Source of the DNA: Chitinophaga pinensis
GTDB lineage: Bacteria > Bacteroidota > Bacteroidia > Chitinophagales > Chitinophagaceae
Assembly (NCBI GenBank): GCA_945878115.1
Contig: CAMDVD010000001.1
Span: 1 to 64,000 of the forward strand
DNA: 64,000 nucleotides
Direction: 5' to 3'
Shown: positions 1-9,124 of the stretch, one piece after another
Layout: each line of letters begins with the position of its first letter
How positions within the stretch are numbered: the stretch's first letter is position 1
Notes under the pieces: model-generated
What the model was told of the DNA's origin: nothing
The model's input: the letters and a program-made list of their open reading frames with translations, nothing else
Database searches by the model: none
Made by a program: the position numbers and the translations under genes

Positions 1-269
1 TTTTGGACAATGGGGCTTTTCACAAAGCTAAAGCACTTCGTATACCCAATAACATTGGACTTATATTTTTACCTCCATATAGCCCTGAGCTAAATCCAGC
101 AGAAAATATGTGGCAAGGATTTAAAAGAAATTTTACAGGTAAACTTCATCAATCACTGGATGAAGTAAGCCAATTCATATCTAATGAAATCAAAACCCTT
201 ACCGAAGAAAGCATTAGAACTACTTGCGCATTTAGTTATATTTTTGCAGAACTAAATTGGACCATGTAA
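1..269 (+). mobile_element. IS630-type transposase, C-terminal fragment cut by window edge
   Basis: The frame is already open at the first base and gives about 88 residues. It contains LDNGAFHKAK followed by LPPYSPELNPAENMW, the block that surrounds the last acidic residue of the DDE triad in IS630/Tc1-like transposases; the final catalytic acid is the E of NPAEN. The protein ends normally at a TAA at 267-269, so the 3' end of the element is intact and its start lies outside the window. I could not assign the terminal inverted repeat in the AT-rich bases after the stop. The family call is firm. Whether the full element is intact cannot be judged here. Confidence 0.88.
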
Positions 270-284
270 TAAATATAATTAGTA

Positions 285-497
285 TTAGATAAGTAGAAAA
301 ATATTTTCAAGTTCTAATCCAGGTTCTATTTTGCGGTCTACTTTTGGATCAAATGGCTTATAAATATCGTCACGTATGTGCAGTTTTATATTTCGCCTTT
401 TACATTCTCTATCCACCAATATCTTTATTTCCTCATTGATATAGCTACTGTTTCTTAACACAAAAAGCTCATCTTCCGTATGTTGTGATAGATCCAT
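285..497 (-). CDS. Small hypothetical protein (70 aa)
   Basis: This is a short charged protein starting MDLSQHTEDELFVLRN, with no signal peptide or membrane segment. I do not recognise a family. The ATG is preceded on the minus strand by TACGTTTA, one mismatch from the TAnnTTTG -7 box, a few bases upstream. It converges on the transposase fragment with only 15 bases between the stops. The composition (alternating acidic and basic helix-like stretches, cysteine in the middle) looks protein-like, but it could be a chance frame in this gene-poor edge region. Confidence 0.42.
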   Translation of the reverse strand: MDLSQHTEDELFVLRNSSYINEEIKILVDRECKRRNIKLHIRDDIYKPFDPKVDRKIEPGLELENIFLLI

Positions 498-833
498 AAT
501 GTAAACGTATTGATTCGTAAATAATTAGTATAACCTCTTTTTTCAATTTTTAATAAAATAATAATCAACGATTGTATTCGCAATGTCAATTAATAAAGCA
601 TGTAAGCGGTATGAAATTAAAAATGTTTATTATCACAGAACCTACATTGACATTTAATAACTGAATGGATAACAATATTACTTAAAACATTTTGAAATGA
701 TGGTAAATATTCTAAAATTTATTTTCGTGAAATTTTGTTTATACAATGAATCAAGCTTAGAAAAGATGTCGGAATATAGCTTGAGTGCCATTCATTAAGG
801 AAAGAGTGGCATTTTATACTTAAAGATTTTTCT
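498..833. other. Intergenic stretch with no recognised gene
   Basis: This is AT-rich sequence between the small hypothetical gene and smpB. I see no open frame of note. A weak TGCCA...TGGCA inverted repeat near 789-813 might act as a poor terminator for smpB on the minus strand. Confidence 0.5.
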
Positions 834-1274
834 CTAATATTTTAAAGTTCGTTTCAAATCTCGTTCCGCATCCTTAGCCTTAATACTATCTCGTTTGTCA
901 TGTGTTTTTTTTCCTTTTGCTAAGGCAATTTCAATTTTAGCATAACCACTTTCACTCAAAAAAATCCGCAAAGGAACTATGGTATATCCCTTTTCTTTGG
1001 TCTTGTTGGTAATCTTGCGCAATTCCTTTTTTGTCAATAATAATTTACGGTCCCGAACTGGATTATGGTTATTGGCAGTGCCATGCGAATATTCGGCTAT
1101 ATGCAAACTTCGTATGCTAAGCTCTCCATCGTTTAGCATACAAAAGCTATCATTAAAACTTACTTTTCCTTGTCGGATAGATTTTATTTCGGTACCCAAT
1201 AATACCATGCCAGCCGTGAATTTAGTTTCAATAGCAAAATGATAAGTGGCGGATCTGTTTGAAATTTCTTTCAT
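834..1274 (-). CDS. smpB: SsrA-binding protein SmpB
   Basis: SmpB binds tmRNA and delivers it to stalled ribosomes for trans-translation. The protein has the family landmarks: NRSATYHFAIETKFTAG at the start, GTEIKSIRQGKVSFNDSF, the HNPVRDRKLLLTKKE loop, and the basic tail GKKTHDKRDSIKAKDAERD that reaches the decoding site. With this start the length is 146 residues, normal for the family. The longer frame would begin at a TTG that lies inside the -7 box TACATTTG (1284-1291), so the ATG at 1274 is preferred; the box ends only nine bases before it. The tmRNA gene itself is not in the window. Confidence 0.97.
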   Translation of the reverse strand: MKEISNRSATYHFAIETKFTAGMVLLGTEIKSIRQGKVSFNDSFCMLNDGELSIRSLHIAEYSHGTANNHNPVRDRKLLLTKKELRKITNKTKEKGYTIVPLRIFLSESGYAKIEIALAKGKKTHDKRDSIKAKDAERDLKRTLKY

Positions 1275-1283
1275 GATATTCGG

Positions 1284-1291
1284 CAAATGTA
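1284..1291 (-). promoter_or_regulatory. smpB -7 box, TACATTTG
   Basis: This is an exact match to the Bacteroidota -7 consensus TAnnTTTG, nine bases upstream of the smpB ATG. It decides against the longer TTG start. No clear TTTG -33 element was found at the usual distance. Confidence 0.6.
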
Positions 1292-1408
1292 ATGTGTAAA
1301 TCTATGCATTAATACAGTTCGCCTTATGGATTGGATAGTTTTGCATCTAGTTCGTATTTGTATAGCTAGTATTTTCAATGTAATTTCGGCGCCTCAAATA
1401 CTCTTGCT

Positions 1409-2896
1409 ATGACCGAAAATTATTTTAAACCCTTTCATGATCGTACCATTGGCATCCATCAAACTTTTCCAACGCCTTTTGGTGAAAAGAAAATGATCTA
1501 TGCCGACTGGATAGCAAGCGGCAGGTTATACGCTCCCATTGAAAACAAAATACAAGAAAAACTATTTCCATTTTGTGGCAATACCCATACCGAGACTTCA
1601 ATTACTGGAACGCTGATGACAAGGGCATATCATGAAGCCAAGCAAGTGATTAAAAAAGCAGTGCATGCAAACGATAGTGATGCACTTATTTTTTCTGGCT
1701 CCGGCATGACCGATTCTATCAATAAATTACAACGGATTTTAGGCTTGCGATATCCTGAAAATTGCAAGACTTTTTTTACTGGTCCCAACAATACTTTTTG
1801 CATCGATGAAAAGGATAGACCTATGGTTTTTATCACCCATATGGAACATCATTCAAATCATACTTCTTGGTTGGAAACCATTGCAGATGTAGAAATTATC
1901 AATGCAGACAAGGAAGGCCTAGTAGATTTGAATCATTTAGAATCGCTCATTAAACAATATGAAAATCGACCTTTGAAAATTGCTTCCGTTACTGCTGCAT
2001 CCAATGTAACTGGGGTATGCACACCTTATGCCACAATCGCTGAAATGATACATGCAGTTGGTGGTTATTGCTTTGTTGATTTTGCTTGCTCAGGACCTTA
2101 TGTGTCTATTGATATGCATCCCGAAAAGGAGGCACAACAATTAGATGTTGTATTTCTTTCGCCACATAAATTTCTAGGCGGACCAGCTACACCGGGTATT
2201 ATGATTATGAATAAAGCATTGTACAAAAATGCAATTCCAGATCATTCTGGTGGCGGTACGGTTAAGTTTACCACACCTTGGAAATTTCATGAATATATTG
2301 ATGATATTGAAGATCGTGAAGATGGTGGTACGCCTCCTTTTTTACAAGGTATTAAAGCGGCATTGTGTTTCAATTTAAAACAAGAAATGGGGGTTGAAAA
2401 TATTTTAACTCGTGAAAAAGAAATTATACATCAAGTATTTTCTCGTTTACAAAAGGTAGAAAATATACACATATTAGCAGGTAATTTGCAAGAACGAATA
2501 GGTGCTATTTCTTTTTATGTCGATGACTTACATTTTAATTTAGGTGTTCGTTTATTGAATGATTATTTTGGTATACAAGTTCGCGGCGGATGCGCTTGTG
2601 CAGGCACTTACGGGCATTACTTACTTGGTATAGACAAAGAGCAATCAGATGCCATTCGACAAGGTTTGAAAAAAGGACAATTGTTTATGCGCCCAGGATG
2701 GATTCGTTTATCAGTGCATCCAACCATGAGCAATGCAGAAGTGGAATTTATTTTGGATAGTATTATTTATGTCGCAGAAAATCATGCAGAACTGGCAAAA
2801 AATTATACCTACAATACCAAGAAAAATATCTTTCAATACAATGATTATGAGTCGACTTTTGAAAGTAATTTCATGAAAGATTTGTATGGGATGTAA
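1409..2896 (+). CDS. PLP-dependent class V aminotransferase, cysteine-desulfurase/selenocysteine-lyase-like
   Basis: This is a fold-type I PLP enzyme of 495 residues, longer than housekeeping SufS/IscS (about 400). The PLP lysine is K254 in LSPHKFLGGPATPG, the stacking histidine lies in MEHHSNHTSW (145-154), and the cofactor aspartate is D224 in FVDFACSGP. RGGCACAGTYGH near 392-403 carries two cysteines (C395, C397) in the region where desulfurases keep the persulfide cysteine, so sulfur or selenium transfer is possible. No suf genes are adjacent, so a housekeeping Fe-S role is not supported by context. The start is the ATG after the -7-like box TACTCTTG (1399-1406). The exact substrate is unknown. 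Confidence 0.88.
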   Translation: MTENYFKPFHDRTIGIHQTFPTPFGEKKMIYADWIASGRLYAPIENKIQEKLFPFCGNTHTETSITGTLMTRAYHEAKQVIKKAVHANDSDALIFSGSGMTDSINKLQRILGLRYPENCKTFFTGPNNTFCIDEKDRPMVFITHMEHHSNHTSWLETIADVEIINADKEGLVDLNHLESLIKQYENRPLKIASVTAASNVTGVCTPYATIAEMIHAVGGYCFVDFACSGPYVSIDMHPEKEAQQLDVVFLSPHKFLGGPATPGIMIMNKALYKNAIPDHSGGGTVKFTTPWKFHEYIDDIEDREDGGTPPFLQGIKAALCFNLKQEMGVENILTREKEIIHQVFSRLQKVENIHILAGNLQERIGAISFYVDDLHFNLGVRLLNDYFGIQVRGGCACAGTYGHYLLGIDKEQSDAIRQGLKKGQLFMRPGWIRLSVHPTMSNAEVEFILDSIIYVAENHAELAKNYTYNTKKNIFQYNDYESTFESNFMKDLYGM

Positions 2897-2991
2897 TGAA
2901 TAGATTATAGTCCATAATATGTAAAGCATTAAAATTCATTTACATTGGCATCTTCCTTTACAACGAACTTCTAATTTCTCATTCCTGCGCT

Positions 2992-2999
2992 TATCTTTG
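2992..2999 (+). promoter_or_regulatory. -7 box TATCTTTG four bases before the E1 gene
   Basis: This is an exact TAnnTTTG match followed by CGCC and then the ATG at 3004. With the usual distance from -7 box to transcription start, the mRNA would begin at or next to the start codon. Confidence 0.6.
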
Positions 3000-3003
3000 C
3001 GCC

Positions 3004-4983
3004 ATGATTTTCGATAGAAAAAAGAAGAGCAATGATGAGCTCATTGCCATTTATAAGGAGCTATTGTTGCCTCGCATGATAGAAGAAAAAATGCTCATTT
3101 TGTTGCGTCAAGGACGTATCAGTAAATGGTTTAGCGGCATCGGGCAAGAAGCAGTTGCAGTAGGCGCTACACTCGCTTTGGATGCAGATGAATACATCAT
3201 GCCGATGCACAGAAACCTTGGTGTTTTTACTGGACGAAAAATGCCACTCGATAAATTGTTTATGCAATGGCAAGGCAGCAAAGAAGGATATAGTAAAGGT
3301 CGTGAACGTAGCTTTCATTTCGGGAGTAATGCACACCATATATGCGGCATGATTTCGCACTTAGGTCCACAATTGGCTATTGCTGATGGTATTGCGTTGG
3401 CGCATCAATTACGTAAAGAAAATAAAGTATCTCTCGCATTTAGTGGTGATGGTGCAACCAGCGAGGGTGATTTTCATGAAGCCTTAAATGTGGCGGCAGT
3501 ATGGCATTTGCCCGTCATTTTTGTTATCGAAAATAATGGTTATGGATTGAGTACACCAAGTAGCGAACAATTTATTTGTAAGCAAATTGCGGATAAAGGA
3601 ATTGGTTATGGCATGAAAGCAATTACCATTGACGGCAATAATATTTTAGAAGTTTTGGACGAAATAAAAAAGGCAAAAGCCTATTGTATTCAAGATCAAA
3701 AACCAATATTGGTTGAATGTATGACCTTTCGCATGCGAGGACATGAAGAGGCAAGTGGCGTTAAATATGTGCCTAAAGAATTATTTGACATATGGGGCAA
3801 AAAAGACCCACTCATGAATTACGAAAACTTTTTGAAAAAGGAAAAAGTGTTAAGTGATAAGGAGATTCAAACCATTCGAGAGGAAATCAAAACACATATC
3901 GAACAAAGTATAGAACGCGGCTTCAACGTAGAACCAATAGTAGCGAACACAGCAGAAGAAATACATGATGTGTATGCACCTAGTTCAACTATTACTACAG
4001 CAACTGAACATTTGCCAAAGAAGGAATTAAAACTGATACAAGCCATTACAGAAGGCATGGAGGAAAGCATGAAACGTTATGATAATTTAATACTCATGGG
4101 TCAAGATATTGCAGAATATGGCGGCGCATTTAAAGTCACAGAAGGATTTGTAGAAAAATTTGGTAAAGAACGTGTACGCAATACACCTTTGTGTGAAAGT
4201 GCCATTATTGGTTCCGCTTTGGGCTTGTCTATCAAAGGTTTTAAGTCGATGATGGAAATGCAATTCGCCGATTTTGCGACTGTTGGTTTCAATCAAATAA
4301 TCAATAACCTAGCAAAAATTTATTACCGTTGGGGACAACAAGCAGACGTAGTTGTGCGCATGCCAACAGGCGGTGGCGTTGGTGCTGGACCATTTCATTC
4401 GCAATCAAATGAAGCGTGGTTTACACATACACCAGGTTTGAAAGTAGTTTATCCTTCAACGCCGGAAGATGCTAAAGGTTTATTGATTGCAGCATTTGAA
4501 GATCCAAATCCTGTATTATTTTTTGAACATAAAGCACTTTATCGAAGTGTGAGCGGATTAGTACCTGAAGGATATTATACCATTGAAATAGGCAAAGCAA
4601 AACATGTGCAAGCTGGCGAAGACATCAGCATTATCACTTATGGTGCTGGTGTACATTGGGCTGTAGAATATGCAAAAGCGCACCCTGATTATTCGATTGA
4701 TATTTTGGATTTGAGAACCTTACTTCCATTGGATTATGATGCCATAAGAGACAGTGTAATGCGAACAGGTAAAGTACTTTTATTACACGAAGATTGTTTA
4801 ACAGGTGGCATTGGTGGCGAAATTGCAGCATGGATTTCAGAACATTGTTTTACTAGTTTGGACGCACCCATTATTCGTTGTGCTAGTTTGGATACCCCTG
4901 TTCCATTTGCCATTGAACTAGAAAAAAACTTCATGGCGAAAAGTAGATTAGATGAATGTGTTGAACGACTCATGTCTTTTTAA
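3004..4983 (+). CDS. Branched-chain 2-oxoacid dehydrogenase E1, fused alpha and beta subunits
   Basis: This is a thiamine-diphosphate enzyme that decarboxylates 2-oxo acids and passes the acyl group to lipoyl-E2. The E1-alpha half spans about residues 10-330, with the ThDP/Mg motif GDGATSEGD...ENN at 148-178 and the substrate-side block GMISHLGPQLAIADG. The E1-beta half follows from about 345 (KELKLIQAITEGMEESM, MGQDIAEYGGAF, LCESAIIGSALG, PTGGGVGAGPFHSQ). Fusion of both halves in about 660 residues is common in Bacteroidota. Sequence resembles branched-chain (2-oxoisovalerate) enzymes most; pyruvate cannot be excluded. E2 and E3 are not adjacent. It starts four bases after a consensus -7 box. 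Confidence 0.93.
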   Translation: MIFDRKKKSNDELIAIYKELLLPRMIEEKMLILLRQGRISKWFSGIGQEAVAVGATLALDADEYIMPMHRNLGVFTGRKMPLDKLFMQWQGSKEGYSKGRERSFHFGSNAHHICGMISHLGPQLAIADGIALAHQLRKENKVSLAFSGDGATSEGDFHEALNVAAVWHLPVIFVIENNGYGLSTPSSEQFICKQIADKGIGYGMKAITIDGNNILEVLDEIKKAKAYCIQDQKPILVECMTFRMRGHEEASGVKYVPKELFDIWGKKDPLMNYENFLKKEKVLSDKEIQTIREEIKTHIEQSIERGFNVEPIVANTAEEIHDVYAPSSTITTATEHLPKKELKLIQAITEGMEESMKRYDNLILMGQDIAEYGGAFKVTEGFVEKFGKERVRNTPLCESAIIGSALGLSIKGFKSMMEMQFADFATVGFNQIINNLAKIYYRWGQQADVVVRMPTGGGVGAGPFHSQSNEAWFTHTPGLKVVYPSTPEDAKGLLIAAFEDPNPVLFFEHKALYRSVSGLVPEGYYTIEIGKAKHVQAGEDISIITYGAGVHWAVEYAKAHPDYSIDILDLRTLLPLDYDAIRDSVMRTGKVLLLHEDCLTGGIGGEIAAWISEHCFTSLDAPIIRCASLDTPVPFAIELEKNFMAKSRLDECVERLMSF

Positions 4984-5056
4984 TTTTCAAATTTTCAAAT
5001 CGGCAGATTTTCAAATTCTAAATTCTAACATCTAACTACTAATTACTCACTACTTA
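4983..5056. repeat. Low-complexity TTTTCAAAT / CTAACTACT tract
   Basis: Directly after the E1 stop, short units of the type TTTTCAAAT repeat several times and then give way to CTAACTACTAATTACTCACTACT. The second part recurs at 27490-27525 and 49664-49690, each time just outside a coding end. It has no coding potential. Confidence 0.6.
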
Positions 5057-5116
5057 TTTGATGAACGGTTTTGCAATATTAAAACTGAAATGTACTTTCA
5101 CCCATTAAAAAAAATA

Positions 5117-6295
5117 ATGAAAAAAATTAATTGCCTAGTCGCCCTACTATTATCTGGTTCTATGCTTTTTGCACAAGATAATTTAGTCAATTCTCTAAAA
5201 GCCAATGCATCAGATAGTGCTAAGGTGAAATTCACGTTTACCAATATTATTAATCTAGAAAATGGTCCAGTAAAAAACCAAGGAAGTTCTGGTACCTGTT
5301 GGAGTTATTCTGGCAATTCATTTGTAGAAAGTGAAATGTTACGTAATGGCAAAGAGCTAGTAGACATCTCCGAAATTTACACAGCAAGATGTGCATATAT
5401 TGATCGCGCAATTACCTACGTTCGTATGCATGGAAATGTAGGCTGGGGCGATGGTGCAGAATTGCACGATGTACTCCAAACGTATAAAAAATATGGTGCA
5501 GTTCCGAATTCTGTTTATTCTGGTTTGAACTATGGTACTTCTAAAAATAAATTCGGAGAAATGCAAGCTGCATTAGAAGGGATGTTGAAAGGAATAGTAG
5601 AAAATAAAAATGGGAAGCTAACAAAAAATTGGTTGACTGCATTTACCGCAGCCTTGGATGCATACTTGGGTAAAGTGCCTGAAACCTTTATGTACAAAGG
5701 GAAAGAGTATACACCACTGACTTTTGCAGAAGCTGTTGTGGACATCAATGCCGATGATTATATTGAGCTTTCTTCATTTACCTATGCGCCTTATTATGAA
5801 TCCACTTTATTGATGGTTCCAGATAATTGGAGTTTGCAAAATATTTATAATGTGCCTTTGAATGACCTCACCGCAATTGTAGATCATGCATTGGAAAATG
5901 GATTTACAGTAGCATGGGCAACTGATGTAAGTGAGAAAGGATTTAGTTGGAAAAATGGAGTTGCCATAGTACCTGAAAAAGATGTGGAAGATATGGAACC
6001 GGAAGAAATAAAGAAAATGTTTGATGGTCCAAAGAATGAAAAAACAATTACCCCTGAAATTCGTGAGGACGGTTTTGATAACTATACAACTACCGACGAC
6101 CATGGTATGCATATCGTAGGTAAAGCCAAAGATCAAAATGGTAAAGAATATTATATTGTAAAAAATAGTTGGGGAGAAAAAAATGATTACAAAGGTTATA
6201 TCTATGTGAGCAAGGCTTTTTTTCAATACAAAACCACTGCGATTTTATTGCATAAAAATGGCATCCCGAATGCTATTGCTAGAAGGTTGAATTAA
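5117..6295 (+). CDS. Secreted C1-family (papain-fold, aminopeptidase C-like) cysteine peptidase
   Basis: The start chosen is the internal ATG giving MKKINCLVALLLSGSMLFAQ, a clean signal peptide; the longer frame adds nine residues that would spoil it. The catalytic cysteine sits in NQGSSGTCWSYSG (C61 from this start), with the oxyanion glutamine just before it. The catalytic histidine is in DDHGMHIVGKA and the asparagine in YYIVKNSWGEKN near the C-terminus. The wide spacing between Cys and His fits the bleomycin-hydrolase/PepC branch (C1B), in which Bacteroidota have many exported members. It is likely periplasmic or secreted, degrading peptides. It has no sorting domain and no operon partner. 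Confidence 0.9.
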   Translation: MKKINCLVALLLSGSMLFAQDNLVNSLKANASDSAKVKFTFTNIINLENGPVKNQGSSGTCWSYSGNSFVESEMLRNGKELVDISEIYTARCAYIDRAITYVRMHGNVGWGDGAELHDVLQTYKKYGAVPNSVYSGLNYGTSKNKFGEMQAALEGMLKGIVENKNGKLTKNWLTAFTAALDAYLGKVPETFMYKGKEYTPLTFAEAVVDINADDYIELSSFTYAPYYESTLLMVPDNWSLQNIYNVPLNDLTAIVDHALENGFTVAWATDVSEKGFSWKNGVAIVPEKDVEDMEPEEIKKMFDGPKNEKTITPEIREDGFDNYTTTDDHGMHIVGKAKDQNGKEYYIVKNSWGEKNDYKGYIYVSKAFFQYKTTAILLHKNGIPNAIARRLN

Positions 6296-6420
6296 GGAGA
6301 ACAGATTTCTGAGAAGTATTTTGTTGGTGTGATTTTAATATTAGCATTTTTTGATTCGTCATTAAAGTAATATATCTTTAAATATTGCTACAGTGCTTAA
6401 AGCATGTCTATTTGCAAGAA

Positions 6421-7107
6421 ATGAAAATGAGCAAACTTATTTCGATATTATTCTATTTCACATTTCTCTTCAATTTTCAATATTGCTTTGGGCAAGGGAT
6501 TTGTACTTATAAAAATAGTACAGGTTTTGAAAGTGAGACTATTAAGTTACTAGATTCAAATAAGTTTGAATTTCGATTCTCTAGCTGTACTGGTAGAAAT
6601 AAGAAAGAATACGGTACTTACAGCTTTGATGAGAAGGAATTGAATTTAAGATTTAATGATACAGTTCTACCATCTCAAAAAGAGAGCAGAATAATGAGTA
6701 TGGAATCAAAACCCAGTCATTCGAGCAAAACAAAAATGAAATTTAAAATTGTTTCTGACTGGGATAATCAGCCATTAGAATTTGCTACAGTTCAAATCTA
6801 TTCGAATGATAAATTAACTTGTTCTTCTCATACAGACTCATTAGGTGAAACACTTCTTATTTTTGAAAGTACTAACCAAGATTTACGAATTAAAATTTCC
6901 TATTCTGGACATCAAACTTTTGACTTGCCGTTAAAATTAGAAAATCGTGATTATAATATTACTATAATTTTAAGTGAAAGATCAGACAGAAAGATGCATA
7001 AAAATGGAGAGTTAGTAAGATACATCATCGCAAGAGAGACTAAAGAGTCCATTGAGCTGAGTACAGATGGACGAGAGTTTAGAAGCTACAAAATAAGTTG
7101 TAGATAA
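6421..7107 (+). CDS. Exported hypothetical protein with carboxypeptidase-regulatory-like domain
   Basis: The start at 6421 gives MKMSKLISILFYFTFLFNF followed by a hydrophobic run ending at CFGQ, a signal peptide; the longer frame prepends twelve poorly fitting residues. An N-terminal part (ICTYKNSTGFESETIKLLDSN) looks like the short beta-rich repeats seen in Bacteroidota exported proteins. Residues about 105-185 (FKIVSDWDNQPLEFATVQIYS ... LRIKISYSGHQTF) match the CarboxypepD_reg-like/peptidase-associated beta-sandwich: G/N-Q-PLxxATVxIY, then xDSLGExL, then IxxSYxGY-like. The C-terminal tail is polar. The function is unknown, and no partner genes are adjacent. Confidence 0.7.
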   Translation: MKMSKLISILFYFTFLFNFQYCFGQGICTYKNSTGFESETIKLLDSNKFEFRFSSCTGRNKKEYGTYSFDEKELNLRFNDTVLPSQKESRIMSMESKPSHSSKTKMKFKIVSDWDNQPLEFATVQIYSNDKLTCSSHTDSLGETLLIFESTNQDLRIKISYSGHQTFDLPLKLENRDYNITIILSERSDRKMHKNGELVRYIIARETKESIELSTDGREFRSYKISCR

Positions 7108-7213
7108 TTTCTCTTCCTGTTCTGTTTTCTTAACAAATTACCTCAATGCTTAACCATAAAAACCACATCTAATTTTTTACATCATTCTACTTTCTTTTTT
7201 GCATCTTTGCCAC

Positions 7214-7975
7214 ATGTCTTTATTGAACCATCAAATTTTATCTCGTCAAGCAAAACAATGGGTTATTGCATTTCACGGTTATGGACAACAAGCTTCTGTG
7301 TTTGAACCATTAGCAAAAATGATAGACACAAAATACAATTTCATGGTCATTGAATTACCTATTGAATCGTATGCAAAGGCAATTCAAAAAATGGACTTTA
7401 GAAACTATATCGAAACTTTATTGAAGGAATACAATATTGAAAAAATGACTGCTATTTCTTATAGTATGGGCAGCCGTTTTAATCTTTGCATTGCAGAATT
7501 ATTGCCGCAACGATTACAAAAAATAATCACCGTTGCACCCGATGGTGTGCGTATGCGAATTTGGAATCGCTTCTCAACCAATACTGGTCTAGGCCGTCTC
7601 TTGTTTAGATATTTTGTCCGCAATAAGAATGCGTACCAAAACTTACTTTCTATATTATATAAAATAAAATTCATGCCTTCCTCTTTATATGCTTTTTCAA
7701 AATGGCATATGCGCGATACCCATACGCGTACTAAAGTGTATAACGCTTGGATGAATATGAAAAATCTAATTCCCAATTTAAAAGTAGTAGAACAAAATAT
7801 TCGGCAATACCAAATTCCAATCATGGCATACTTTGGCAAAGACGATCAAGTCATCGATAGGGCATGCATGAAAAAAATGAAAAAGTATATTCCTTCCGCT
7901 ACCATTATTGAAATGGATAAAGGGCATAATTTATTAGATAAAGATTTATTTAAAAATATTGCAGCTCAATTATAA
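7214..7975 (+). CDS. Alpha/beta hydrolase
   Basis: The N-terminus shows the hydrolase strand and oxyanion region WVIAFHGYGQQASVFEPLA. The nucleophile elbow reads ISYSMGSR (G-x-S-x-G form SYSMG, Ser near residue 85). The acid is in MAYFGKDDQVID, and the histidine in EMDKGHNLLD close to the C-terminus, so the triad is complete. The start is the ATG at 7214; the longer frame begins with TTG inside the promoter. CATCTTTG (7202-7209), one mismatch from TAnnTTTG, ends four bases before it. The gene is followed after three bases by a glycosyltransferase and then an ABC permease, so the three are probably co-transcribed. The substrate is unknown. Confidence 0.85.
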   Translation: MSLLNHQILSRQAKQWVIAFHGYGQQASVFEPLAKMIDTKYNFMVIELPIESYAKAIQKMDFRNYIETLLKEYNIEKMTAISYSMGSRFNLCIAELLPQRLQKIITVAPDGVRMRIWNRFSTNTGLGRLLFRYFVRNKNAYQNLLSILYKIKFMPSSLYAFSKWHMRDTHTRTKVYNAWMNMKNLIPNLKVVEQNIRQYQIPIMAYFGKDDQVIDRACMKKMKKYIPSATIIEMDKGHNLLDKDLFKNIAAQL

Positions 7976-7978
7976 TTT

Positions 7979-9112
7979 GTGGGATTACTACTTTTCATAT
8001 GTGTATTCCTGCTGTTGTTATATGCAATACTCATTTTATTTTATCGTGCTGCATGGCGCCATTTACCCAGTTTTGCAGTCGATAAAAGTTATGAACCTGC
8101 CACTACAATCAGTATCATTATTCCAGCTCGAAACGAAGCAAAAAATATTGCCTTATTATTAAACTGTATCAGTAGACAATTTTACCCAAGCAAGCTCATA
8201 GAAGTGATTGTAATGGATGATCACTCTAGCGATGAAACGGTAGAAATTGTAAAAACCTTTCTCAATGTTCAATGCCTTTCATTGGCAACATTTACCCAAG
8301 GCCAACCTTTGAATGCGTATAAAAAGAAGGCGATTGAAATAGGTATTGCACATAGTCGCGGTGAATTAATTATAACAACCGACGCCGACTGTAGCATGGA
8401 TGATTATTGGTTATTAAGCATCGTTCAATATTATGAATTAAATCATCCACAAATGATTGCGGCTCCTGTTGCTTTCAACAACAATGGTACTTGGTTTCAA
8501 ACCTTTCAATCGCTCGATTTTACAACCATGCAAGGTATTACCGCTGCAGTGGTTTCGACCAAAAATGGAAACATGTGTAATGGCGCTAATCTCGCTTACA
8601 CGCGTACAGCCTTTGATGCGGTAAATGGGTTTACGGGTGTGGATACCTTGGCAAGTGGAGATGATGTTTTTCTCATGCAAAAAATACAAGTTGTTTTCCC
8701 AGATAAAATAGCATTTCTGAAATGCAAAGAAGCGATAGTTAAAACAGTTCCCATGCTGGATATGCATTCCTTTTTTCAACAACGTATTCGATGGGCATCT
8801 AAGGCTACTGCCTATAAAGACAATTATATCAAAGCCGCTCTAGCTTTAGTGTACAGTGTAAATTTGTTATTTCTTGTACTTGGAATATTTGCTTTTTTTA
8901 AACCTGCCATGTGGTTTGTTTTTTTTATCTTATTAGGTCTGAAAATAATTGTGGAACTTTCCTTATTGACAGGAGTTGCACAATTTTTTGATAAACAAAA
9001 AGAACTCCGTATTTTTTCTATCTTGCAATTTATACATATTCCCTACATTCTCATTGCTGGATTTTTAGGACTATTTGGTTCTTACCAATGGAAAAATAGG
9101 CAAGTGAATTAG
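7979..9112 (+). CDS. Membrane glycosyltransferase, family 2
   Basis: This is a GT-A-fold glycosyltransferase anchored in the inner membrane. An N-terminal membrane helix (LLLFICVFLLLLYAILILF) is followed by the catalytic domain: SIIIPARNEAKNI, the nucleotide site VMDDHSSDET, the metal site TTDADC, GDDVFLM, and the acceptor-side QQRIRWASK (QxxRW-type). Two or three C-terminal helices end the 377-residue protein. The only start that keeps the first helix is GTG at 7979, three bases after the hydrolase stop. It probably builds a lipid-linked or exported glycan; the sugar is not predictable. Confidence 0.9.
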   Translation: MGLLLFICVFLLLLYAILILFYRAAWRHLPSFAVDKSYEPATTISIIIPARNEAKNIALLLNCISRQFYPSKLIEVIVMDDHSSDETVEIVKTFLNVQCLSLATFTQGQPLNAYKKKAIEIGIAHSRGELIITTDADCSMDDYWLLSIVQYYELNHPQMIAAPVAFNNNGTWFQTFQSLDFTTMQGITAAVVSTKNGNMCNGANLAYTRTAFDAVNGFTGVDTLASGDDVFLMQKIQVVFPDKIAFLKCKEAIVKTVPMLDMHSFFQQRIRWASKATAYKDNYIKAALALVYSVNLLFLVLGIFAFFKPAMWFVFFILLGLKIIVELSLLTGVAQFFDKQKELRIFSILQFIHIPYILIAGFLGLFGSYQWKNRQVN

Positions 9113-9124
9113 TATCAAAACAGC

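Noticed and set aside
5807-6226. Minus-strand frame of 139 residues inside the cysteine peptidase
   Set aside because: Phe/Ile-rich shadow of the antisense strand; the peptidase has its full catalytic set on the plus strand.
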